Source of the DNA: Cryptomeria japonica
Lineage: Eukaryota > Streptophyta > Pinopsida > Cupressales > Cupressaceae
NCBI RefSeq assembly: GCF_030272615.1
Contig: NC_081410.1
Location: 190,295,619-190,359,618 of the forward strand
Reading direction: 5' to 3'
Length of the DNA: 64,000 nucleotides
A program made the position numbers and the translations under genes. The number at the start of each line of letters is the position of its first letter. Positions within the stretch are counted from its first letter, which is position 1. Below the pieces are notes generated by a model, which did no database searches, was not told where the DNA came from, and saw only the letters and a program-made list of their open reading frames with translations. This document shows, in pieces, positions 44,926 through 55,639 of the stretch.

Positions 44926-44971
44926 TTTTGCCCCTCTTTGAGACAATGCGATTTTAAGCATTGTTTCAAAG
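44926..44971 (-). promoter_or_regulatory. Polypurine tract and stem-loop of element B
   Basis: On the minus strand AAAGAGGGGCAAAA (44926-44939) abuts the LTR. CTTTGAGACAATGC (44936-44949) pairs with GCATTGTTTCAAAG (44958-44971), 13 of 14 positions, with an eight-base loop. The stem extends differently from that of A, with compensating bases. Confidence 0.8.
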
Positions 44972-47507
44972 AACAATAATGAAAATGCCCCAGACAATGA
45001 CAATGACATATGCATGCCCCCTCGAGGATTTGGCCGGAAACATGCAGAAAAGAGGCCAATTGATCGATAAGAATGACAGAAGATGATAGGATCAAACGGA
45101 CTGCCAAGACTGACGGAAGAAATGTTAGTAAGAAGAAAATAGACAAAGGACAGTTAGAGACGAAGAAAAACTTGCTTTCACTAATGCACTTTGTAGGTGA
45201 GAACCTTTATTTTAATGTAGCAAAATGGATGTGTAGCATCATGGCATTGAAGGTCAGAGCTGAAATGCAACCCTGTTTGCAAAAGACAGACACGTCGCAG
45301 ACAAACAACAATCATAACAAAAAATAAAAGGGACCATGAACCATCCTGGTCACTCTAAATCACTCAGTGACATCATCGAGCAACATAGGAACATGACCAA
45401 AGCCAAAGATAAATCAATTAAAAAGATAAGATGCACAAATCAAACAAACATCTTGATCTTCTTTGTCAAAAGTTGAAAGTGTTGATAGGACGATCATGTT
45501 GTCTGGTTTCAGGACATGCGGTACCCCATCTAAGATAGGACACAGTCTGGTTTTGAGTATACCACACCCTGTATAAGACCCATGATAGTGTGCCAAGGAT
45601 GAATGATAGTGATGTTCGATTGATAAGACAATTCTGATCAGTTTGAATGTCTGGTTTGATTGAAAAGGCTCATCTGTTAATGCGTGATTTGCAGTAAAGC
45701 GCAGCGTTGGATTGTGTGTCGTTGGATGTATACTCGGCGAGCTGTCTATGCATAGAGGGGTTATTCATGTTTTTGTTTTGCTTTTCGATTTTTTACAATT
45801 TTTTTTGTGTTCATTTTCTTCAGGACTTTATTTGACTTTTTAGGGATTTTTTTTTTTCAGGACATTTTTCAATTTTTTTTTCAGATTATTTCAGGAGATT
45901 TTGCAAAAAAAATTTTGAGTTATTTAAGGACATTTTTTGATTTTTTTTCAAGACATTATGTGATTTTTTTGATTTTTTCAGGACATTATATGATTTTTTA
46001 TGATTTTGCCCCTAGTGTCTAGCAAGGCAAGGAATATGACAGGTGAATAAATAGGCTTGCTGAAATGATGGTGGATAGAGGGAAGACAAAGGCCTTTTAT
46101 CATGGAGACAATACGGATGCAATTTTCAAGGGCTATTGCATGATGGGACAAGAGACTGGATATGACAATGTAAAGCAGGAACATGGCATGAGGGACATGT
46201 CAAGAGGTTTTTGAAACCATGTTTAAATTTTGCGTCCTTATGTCAAATCAAGATCAAGGAATGAAAAAGAGTGTATGGATAGTGATAAGATATGGATAGG
46301 ATAAGCAAGACCAAGAATGGATAAGGGACATGGACTCAAGGTCGGGATAGGATACGGGATAGTGGCAGAAAGTTGTAATAAGACAGGGAATATGGATGAA
46401 AAGTTATAATAAGCAAATGGATAAATGACCAAAAGCTATGATGGACTAAAAGCTGCAAACAAGATACATGATGTTCATGACGATCGTTAGCCTTGTCAAG
46501 ATCAAAGGTGGAAAGGGGAAATGGACATGAGGGACAATAGGATATGAAGGGTAATAGGACATGAAGGAGTATGACATGGTATGATAGGATAATGAAGGAC
46601 AATAGGATATGAAGGAGTATGAAATGGGTTCAATAGGATAATGAAGGGCAATAGGATATGAAGGAGGAAACCTGCCCCCAAGTGTGGTGTGCAAGAAGTT
46701 CATAGATTACACATGACGCTGGTTTGCTAGGTTTTCATCATGGTACTTGCCCAAAGCGCCTGTTTGCCAGGTTTTCACCAGTGGATGAATTATTTTTGCT
46801 TTACTTTTTTTTTTCTCACTTTTTTTTTTCACTTTTTTTTTTTGTATTTTGACTTTTTCAATAGAAGATAGACACATGATAGGGGATGGAAGAAGGACTC
46901 AAACATCATTTTGTTTGGATAGTAGCCTTGAAAAAAAAGGACCATGACCTTTAAAAGTATGCTCAAAGACGTTGGTAGGATAAGGACATGGAAAAATAAG
47001 ATGAAACTAAGGTGAGGATTTATGCAATGGATGGGATCAAAGGGATCGAAGGATGGAAAATATGCATTGGATAATGGATAGGGTATTGGAAGAATTGTGC
47101 TTGAGTGGATGGAAATGTTGGCAAGATTGGCATTGGCACACACCTTGAGGGGTGATGGACTGATGGAGAAAAGACGTATTTTGGATATTGAGATTTTGAC
47201 GAAGGAAAGGCTATGGATTTTGGGACATAAGGGCCCAAAATGGATGAAGAAGGTGATGGGGGAACAAATTTGAGAGTGTTGGATGGAGGAATAGCAATTT
47301 TGGATGCCAAGTTGGATGTTTCTTTAGGCTTTTGTGCTTCAAGGAGCCGCTTAGGGATCCACATGGTTTTTGATTTTTCATGCTTTTATGGTTCCTTGGA
47401 GTGCATTGCTTGCACAAGGGATTTAGGAACCCATATATATTTTGACTTTGCTTTATTTTTCTCAGTGGGCCTTTGTGGCCTTTTGGATATTTCTTTTTCT
47501 TTATAGA
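44972..47507 (-). other. 3' non-coding region of element B
   Basis: No gene supported. 44990-45120 is related to the start of A's antisense gene region (CCCCTCGAGGATTTGG, CGATAAGAATGACAG), but exon 1 and the PMD exon are missing. T-rich tracts at 45783-46008 and 46797-46855 are A-rich in sense. 46480-46680 is a degenerate repeat of GATATGAAGG and ATAGGATAATGAAGG. 46730-46790 matches the region after pol in A. Confidence 0.5.
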
Positions 47508-49847
47508 TCATATTGTTCTTTGTTTTGACATGTCGATTATATTGGACATGTTGATCCTTGAATACATGTGGATTGTTAGACTTATGACTTTTATGCTTGG
47601 CATCCAAATTGCTTGGAGGGGGAAAGGAATGCATGGATGGATATGAATGAAGTGGATTTCTATTGATGGATGAAATTTACTCAAGGATGTGTACCTTTGC
47701 TGACCTTGCATAGAGGATGAAGGAATATAAGGACCTAAGATGGATGGAAGGTATGATGGGGAAGGTGTATGTTTTGATTTTGATGGAGGGATACCAACGT
47801 CTTGAGAGTGAGTTGTGTAGACATGACCCTTAAGATCTTCTTTGATATGGAGGGGTTCTTTCTCATGAAGGTCTACTCCTTTGCCTTTATGAATATCTTG
47901 ACTTGTAGGATGCTCTTTTCTTTGGGAAGAAGACGCGAGTCCATTATGAGGTGGATATGATATGAGAGAAATAATGAGATCTTGAAGTGGACCGGATTGC
48001 ACCAAAGTGGAAGAACCCATTATGCATGTCGAGGGTTCATGAACATATTGCACTAACATGTTCGAATCATGAGCGAGATTAGGATCATGAGGCAGACTAG
48101 GATTGTGTAGTGGACATGGTTCAATGACAGGCTCTTCAAGAGATGGAATGGGAGAAATAATGGGATCATCAAAAGAAATGCGCCCTTGGAGTGTATATGG
48201 AGCATTAAGACAAGGTGATGGAGGAACAAAAGGATCTTGTGGAGGATTTAAAGGAATAATTTGATCTTGACAAGGAGGCAGATCATTAGAATCCTCTTTA
48301 AAGGTGCTTTGCTCTTGACTTTTAATGGGATCATTGGAAAGGATGGAAGGAATATCTTGATCTTTCTCAGGAAGTGGAATGTCAATGGGATTTGAAAGGA
48401 CATTATGTTCATGAAATGGAAGGGGATCGCTTGGGATTGGATGAACTGGGATATCTTGATCTTGCTCAAGGAATGGAGTGTCAATAGGACTTTGGATAGG
48501 ATGAACAAGAATAGGGGAATCATTGCGAGTGTCTGGGGAAATGGGATCTTGGTCAACAATTGGATGGGATGATAAGGTTTCAGGATCTTGATCTTGATTT
48601 TCTTTAGGACTCATTTCTTCATGCTCTAAATTATCCTCTTGACATGAGGTTGGACTTTGGATATGCATGGGGGATTCTGACAAGGAATCAATGTTTTGGC
48701 ATAAAGGAAATGCACTTTGAACATTTGTGATGGATGCTGGCAAGGAATCAATGCTTGAACATGAGGAAGAGGGACTTCGAATGGGGTCCTCTAAAATAGG
48801 TAATGGCAATAAAGTGCATGGTGGCATTGGGTCTTGTATTTCTGAAACATGACAAGGATGTGCATCATGAATTGGATTATCTTGGCAATCAATTATGGAT
48901 AGCTCTTGGATAATTTCATCCTTGGGTGTATTGTTTGATGAGGACAATATGGAAGGTTCTTGTGAAACTTCTAAAGGTGTAGGGATAGATGCCACTAGAG
49001 AGTCAATTTGTTTGCAGGGGGATGAGGCATTGCTAGACATAAGTGTATTATCTTGATCTTCCTCAAAGAACTCACTTGGTAGTTTCCTTAAGATCATTGC
49101 AATAAAGCCACCTTTCTTTCAAGGTTTTGACATAGTTGTATCTGGAATTTGAACTTGTTTGGCAAGGAGTTGGTTCTGATCTGATGTCATGTTTTGATAT
49201 TGGACTTGGTTCAATTGTTCTGACATGTTTGAAACTTGGGTTGGTGTGTGCTGCAACCTTTGTTTTTGAATGTTTGGTTGTGGTTGTTGACATTGATATT
49301 CCACCATTGGTTTAATCATTTGTGGACATTGTATAGTTGGTTGGACATATTGTTGAAATTGGACCATTGGTTGTATTGGTTGTATATGTTGAACAATTGG
49401 TTGAACCATTGGTTGCATTGGTTGAAAATCTGATTGATAATAAACACCTTCTTGTTCTTGTTGTGGAGGCACATAATGTTGAAATTGATGTTGTCTCTTT
49501 TCTTGAAATTGTTTCATCATCTCTATTTGTGAGAGGAGAGCTGGTATGTCTGATCGTTCAAGAAGAGATCTTACATCAATTGGCTCAATCTTTGGATTTC
49601 GACCTGGAAATTTTTGAAACATTTTGGACATTTGTGATCTATTCTTCTCAATGTTTTTCACTCTTTGTTCCAAAATCTCATTTTCTTGAGCTAGTTTCTC
49701 CTCTAGTTTTTGTATTTGGACATTTACATCATCATGATAAGTTTGATCCAAGTTCTGAGACATGTAGAGATTGGATTGACATGATTGATTTCTCAATTGT
49801 GATGGCATGGCTTCGTAAGAAGGTTGAGATCTCATTTCAACAAACAT
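47508..49847 (-). CDS. Gag-like ORF of element B with one internal stop
   Basis: About 779 codons in one frame, broken only by a TGA at 49119-49121; the first ATG in frame is at 49847. N-terminal part: a coiled coil (QIQKLEEKLAQENEILEQRV), then a Gln/Pro repeat region of QPMVQPI-type units, prion-like in composition. After the TGA it is rich in Pro, Ser, Asp and Gln (DQDIPVHPIPSDPLP). No CCHC knuckle, protease or RT. It matches the pseudogene of element E in order and motif. With no other ORF in B, it is the likely structural protein. The TGA could be a point mutation or a read-through site. Confidence 0.65.
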
Positions 49848-50690
49848 GTCACTATGCAATGCAACTAATGGGATTGACAAATGCAACTTAATGTTTTTGT
49901 TATTTTTCAAGATTTGGAAAAACTCATGAATGCAATTCTAAAAATGAGACCCTTAGGAAATTGAAATGATGTCTAGACCTCAAAGGACAAAAGGACCAAG
50001 TGACAATAGGACAAATTGACAATGTCTCCCCTATATGCTTGGATACTAAGCTAGGTTTGACCAAATAATATTGATGACAAGAAGGCAAAAGGTTTGATAA
50101 GGTCTAGACCTCCTAACAATGACTTAGGGTTTAGCAAAGATTTGGATTACTCAAGTATGACAAAACCTAGTTTTGACACTATATGCAAAGGGATAATTAC
50201 TATGCAAATGACCCTAATATGATATGATAATGACCTAAGCATGATGAAGAGACCTAGGGTATGCAAATGCAAATGTATGACAATGGTATGACTCTAATGC
50301 AAGAGGACACATGTAAATGGATGACCCTTATTAATATGCAAAGGAGTATGACCTAGGTGAAACTTAACCTTGGTAATTGACAATGACTTTGCAAAATGCA
50401 AACCTAGGATGAACCTAAATCTAAGTGACATGAATGTTGAGACAAGATTTTGAACAATGTTTGACAACCATGTTTGAAGGTGTTTTGAACTTGAACTTTG
50501 TTGGATGAAATGTTCTTGTGTTTAACCTTATTTTGAATCAATTTGCCTTGTTTTTGAAATGAGATACAATTCAACTTTTGACAAGCAAAGAATACAAGAT
50601 ATTTCAACTTAGACTCAAGACAATCATGCTCATTCACACATTTCTTATGGTAGGCAAGGACATTAGGTACTTGAGAGGTAGACTCATTAT
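49848..50690 (-). other. Leader of B between ORF and conserved module
   Basis: Non-coding, rich in CTAGGTTT/GACCTAGG and AATGACC words. Small ORFs here have no family resemblance. Confidence 0.45.
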
Positions 50691-51300
50691 GGGATTCAAG
50701 GAGAATACATAGATGCTTGACCCCATGGGCTCCCCTCCATGGCACTCACTTCTCAGGGCAGCCAAGCATCAGTCCCCATGGAAATCTCCCCATGGCAAAC
50801 TTAGTATCTCTTCCAAGTATCCGAACTTGTCCTTCTCAAGCAACTAGAAGGGTTTTTTGCCTCTAAAAGCAAGGTGTTTAGTAAGGATTTTTGTTAAGCG
50901 TTACTCCTTGATGTCATGCAAGCGTGATTGAGACATTAAGCCCACCAAGATACCAAACAAATGTAGTCACGCAAGCATGATTTAGACCATGAGGCCCTAC
51001 TTAGATGTTGATATGAGAAAGAGTTCAAGGGTCATCACTTCCCAAGTAACTACAATTCCCACGTAACCCTTCCTTCAAAGCTTTCGCCCATCAGGTATTT
51101 GTTTATAGTGAGTTAGAATGCCAAGGTATTCTAGCCGTACTCACTTTGGGCCATTCCCTTCTCATGATTATCACTTGATTGCAAAAGCAAAATGTTCGGG
51201 AAGGCAGGCCCTCTAAAGGTGACACACAATCAAAAACATGAGCATGGTATTGAAGGCAGGCCCTCAGAAGGATGAGAGCATACTCTCCTACTCCAATGTC
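50691..51300 (-). promoter_or_regulatory. Conserved leader module of element B
   Basis: 50700-50830 in sense reads GGGACTGATGCTTGGCTGCC and GGGGTCAAGCATCTATGTAT, closely matching A. 51098-51290 contains CTAACTCACTATAAACAAAT and GGCCTGCCTTCCCGA, matching E. Thus B holds both parts, A mainly the first plus the CACTATAAATAA motif, and E mainly the second. Confidence 0.7.
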
Positions 51301-51614
51301 AAACTCAACAATCAAAGAAAACATATATTCATTCCATCCTATTTAGAAATCATACTAGATGCCTAAACATTAATTACAAACACAAAGTTTAGTTGTAGTC
51401 CAAGGCAACCTACAAAAACCCAAGTCAGAAGTTTGATATGCTTAGTCTTTGACTATCGAACCTGCATAAAACATGTTAGTAGTTTCATTTGTTATCTTTG
51501 TCATGCGTATGCCAAGGTTCTGTATAGAGAATTAGTACCAACAAAACCAAAAAAGCAGAAACAGAATGCAAAAGAAAACAATTTGCAAGTGAAAAACATT
51601 GTCTTTTACCTCTG

Positions 51615-51745
51615 TTTCTGGCCCTACACAGGCGCAGAATGTCTGACACAGGCACAGAATGTCTGACACAAGCGCAGAATGTCCTTGACATATGCACAGA
51701 ATGTCTGACACAGGCGCAGAATGCTTGAGACATGCGCAGAAGTTT
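51615..51745 (-). repeat. Leader tandem array of element B, 20-bp unit
   Basis: About six copies of ACACAGGCGCAGAATGTCTG (plus strand) with variants. It sits beside the primer-binding site, as the arrays of A and E do. No inverted partner was found at the other end of B. Confidence 0.75.
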
Positions 51746-51831
51746 CTAGAAAACACTACACTACCCTGTTTCTTGGGTTTTTGACCTGCAAATCAACTCA
51801 AAAGCACTCAAAAGCTTAATTAGGGGGTTAG

Positions 51832-51849
51832 TTCACGTCGGGTTCACCA
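51832..51849 (-). promoter_or_regulatory. Primer-binding site of element B
   Basis: On the minus strand TGGTGAACCCGACGTGAA, five bases after the LTR end. Nearly identical to E's and related to C's. The matching tRNA is not identified. Confidence 0.75.
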
Positions 51850-51854
51850 ATTAA

Positions 51855-53369
51855 TGTAGCTAGGAAATCGAAAATCATCAAAGCATTATAGTACTAATAA
51901 TGTAGCTCAATCACAAAAGCAGATTGCAATGATCAATCCTAACACACTCAATAAAGAGATGAAAATAAAACATTCAAAACTAAAAACTAAGCAAACCAGA
52001 TGCAGATCTGAATGTCTCCTTCATGCGGCTCCATTGTCCTTCTTTCTTCTCCAAATAGCCTTTGTTTGTGGATCTCACCTTCAAGTGCATAAACCTAATG
52101 TGAAAGCAAGATTGACATTGGCACAAGAATACTCAAAGCGTGATTGATTTGACAAAGTAATTCAAACAAGTGATTATTATTATTCTTGATAATGTGATTA
52201 TTAGATAATGTGATTAGCTGGGATTGAAGAAATTCATCCAATTTATAGATAAATTGGAGAAATGATCAAATTAGCATGATTGAATTCAAATGGAAATTGT
52301 CAATCAAAAATGTCAATTATGACAAATTATGACAAATTATGCACTTTCTATGCAAAATTGATTGATTGATAATTTATGACAAATTATGACAAATTTCTAT
52401 GTCAAAATTGATTGATTGTCAATTATGACAAATTATAACAAATTGAAATGTCATTCCCATGAAATTAGGAGAGAAATAGGAGGAAATTGAATTAGAAATT
52501 AGAAAAATTAGAAAATTGGAAAAATAAGAATTAGGAAATTAGAAAAAGAGGAAATTAGGAATTAAGATAAATTAGGTTAATTAATTAATAATTTGTCATT
52601 TATTAATTAATTCACAAAAAGGGGAATAATTAGCCAATTAAATGAACATTTAATTGCGATGAGAAGACTTAGGATAAATAAATAATTTATTAATCCTAAA
52701 GGGAGAAATGACAAACAAGGTTAAATGATTAAATCACGAAACCCTAGAAGATGAATTAGCAATGCAAGGACGACAATTAGGTCTTGATGAAAGATAATTG
52801 ATATCAATTTTATTTGATCATGATTCTGACTTGATAAAAGACCAATGCTGATAAATGATGTGATTGATAAATGCGCCAATTGACGAGGGACAATGACTAA
52901 TTGATCCAAATTGAGAAAGATGATGATCGATGACAAATCGATCGCAAAATGACAAAATTGACAAGAAGACAAGGATTGATGACAAAATAGATCACAAGAT
53001 GACAAGATTGATGACAAATTGATCAAAAGACAAGAATCGATGACAAATCGATCACATGATGACAAGATTGATAAGAGGAAAAAACCCTAACTAGGATCGA
53101 CGATGTCCAAAATGATGACAAATGAATACGCACATAGATGTGACAGGATAAGATTGACCAAAATCATGACTGATATTGCTACCGACAAGACCAAATTCGA
53201 AAGTGAGACAACTGAAGAATGCAGAAGAAGGACTTGATGCTCGCAAATGATAAAGACCAAGTGCGTGACATAGGAGAAATGTTAATGTGACGCAAAAACC
53301 CTAAAATAAGGCAATGCACAAATGTTAAAGTACGATTCCGCAAGCGTTGACCATTTTTAGGTGTCTACA
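51855..53369 (-). mobile_element. 5' LTR of element B
   Basis: 1515 bp, sense start TGTAGACACCTAAAAATGG at 53369 and sense end CCTAGCTACA at 51855. It contains about 18 bp more than the 3' LTR near 52540 (AGAAAAAGAGGAAATTAGG). Confidence 0.92.
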
Positions 53370-53374
53370 GTAGT
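53370..53374. repeat. Target-site duplication of element B, right
   Basis: GTAGT, identical to 43425-43429. Confidence 0.85.
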
Positions 53375-55639
53375 GTATAACCTCATCGGAGCCCAAAAAT
53401 CTAATTGGTAGTGAGGCTCTATCCAAGATTCTTTTGAAGTCAGAATAACTCATGTAGTTAGCCACATAGGATTCTAAGGGTCTTTGAAGGTTATGAGAGT
53501 TGGAATGAACTCAGGTGCACACACATGGGCAAAAGGGGATCAAAATTTCAAGAATTGATGGAGAAGTTTTTTGTTCCTCCATTCATAAATATTGATTACA
53601 TAGTGTGTTAAGATTGGATAATTTGAAGTCTTCTATGAACGGATTGAACTCCTATCTCTGAAACGTTTCACACCTTTAATTTAATTAGTGCACTTCAGAA
53701 TGAAAGATGCATACACTCACCCTTGTTCGAATAGGAGCTGCATCTTCATCTTGTATTAGCATAAATCATATCAAAAAGTCATTGTCTCCATATGCATCAT
53801 CATGATATCATCATAGGTCTGCATACTTGGGGGCATAACTACAAAATCCTAAAAATCGTAAAAAGTCCTAAAAAAATATTAAAAATTGGAAAACAATTGA
53901 AAAACAAAATCAATAAAAAACATTCGGATAAATCTTGAAAATCCAAAAACATTTGCAAAACTCAAAAAACTTAAAAAATTCAAATAAAGTCCTGAATTTT
54001 TTTAAAAAATTAGAAAAATATCCTAAACAAATACCAAAAACAATTGAAAAACAAACTAAAAATAAAAAATAACTAAAAACTTGCAATAAAATGCCTCGTG
54101 AGAAACAAATACCCTAGCAAATATCCAACAAACACTTCACATGAAGTTAAACAAAGGATATAACTATCTTATCAAAAATCTGCAACCAAATTGATCAAGT
54201 CTTATCAATCGTCAAACTATCCTTATCAACGTGATCTTAATCTTGTCTTAAACAGGAATCAGATACACTCGAAACCAAACAGGTCAATCTTAAACGGGGT
54301 CCAAAACTTATGAAACCAAATATTATCATCCGTCACATCAAACAAACTAAAGCAAAGGCACAATCAGTTTAGCTGTTGAATTTTGCCTAATTTGGTTTTA
54401 TCTTTTATCAATTGGCGAAGATCATGTTTCTATGCTACTCAAGGATGTCCAAAAAGTGACTAGAGGAGCCATGATGGGCATTATCCTTTACTTCATTTAC
54501 CATTTTGTGGTGTGAACCAATGAAGTTCTGGGTCAATTTCTCTAGTGGGTGTTTGTGATAGGAGCATTAAGCCTGTAAATGCCACATATACCTTGACCCC
54601 TAGTGAAATTCTGAAAATAGAGGGTTCATTCCTTGTTTGCTACATGTTTGTTTCTTGCAATGAGATATCTATACATCTTGGTTCCTTATACCTCGGTGTA
54701 CCAAGCTTCATTGTTACACAATAAGGCTCAATGATGATAATGTATTGCACTATGAATAAAGGCAAAGAAGACTACTCATCACTCTTATCACTATCATATC
54801 ATATCCATTTTAATATCAAGTTAACATGGTTGATTCCTCATTTTCTCCTATCTCTTCATCCTATAATCTAAATCTATTTTTCTTACTAACACTTCTTCTA
54901 AATCAAGAGGAGCTATCAACAATGTATTTTGTCACAACAAAACATTCATATAGGTTGTATATCATTTTACATCCATTAGTTAGATTGCATTTAAATACAT
55001 GTTACTTAGATTCACTTGCATTATTACTCAAAGTTACTTGCATTAGATTCATTTAGCTAAATATCATATTATTTTAGACTCATTATCATATAGAAGCATT
55101 AGTTGCACAATCATATCATCACATTACATATATTAGAATGCACTAGAATCATAAAAGGCATCACACAGACATAACACATCACATATACACATCATATAGA
55201 ACCATACATCATAGAAAAAACACAAGGCATGCAAAATGCCGCTAAAATGCATATCATATATATCTCAAAAGTGTCAGAATACATCATATCAAATACAAGA
55301 CAAATGTCTCAATCGACACTGTCGATATCCCTAGGTGGATCATGTCTACTCGATCCTCCCCCAAGATGTCCCAAAGATGTCCGAGGTGGGCCCATAACAC
55401 CACCACTGTTGGTCCTTCGTGAAGTAGACATACTAGAGCCCGAATGGCCTCTAAAATCATTAAAGCCAGGAGCTCTTTGTGCCTTGGGTACAACACCATG
55501 ACAAAGTTGTCTATAATATAAGACCTCCTGTGCAACCTAGTAAAGTTTGTCAGACTATGAGCATGCATTTGTACTCGAAGAAAAATGTTGGTCATAAGCA
55601 ACCTGAACCAACTGCATCCGCTTCACTGCGTCATCTCTC
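53375..55639 (+). other. Non-coding internal region of element E
   Basis: No gene. 53840-54080 is A-rich in sense, with TCCTAAAAA/AAAACAATTGAAAA words, equivalent to tracts in A and B. 54780-55300 has CATATCAT/CATCACAT low-complexity DNA. I see no pol motif, so E either never had pol here or lost it. Confidence 0.5.

Larger units (their letters stand above)
43430..53369 (-). mobile_element. Element B: young gag-only LTR retrotransposon
   Basis: A 9,940-bp minus-strand element with LTRs 51855-53369 (5') and 43430-44925 (3') and a perfect 5-bp target duplication. In sense order it has the primer-binding site, a leader tandem array, a conserved leader module, one long ORF, A-rich tracts and a polypurine tract in a hairpin. 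There is no RT, integrase or protease, and no antisense PMD gene. The LTRs differ by an estimated 1-2 percent plus short indels, so it inserted recently compared with A and E. It must have moved using enzymes from another element. Confidence 0.9.

Noticed and set aside
47020-47417. Separate small genes downstream of the B ORF
   Set aside because: They overlap non-coding 3' DNA, have low-complexity products and no start or family support.
44926-47507. A PMD gene remnant in element B
   Set aside because: Only the promoter-proximal homology to A is visible; neither exon 1 nor any PMD motif was found on either strand.
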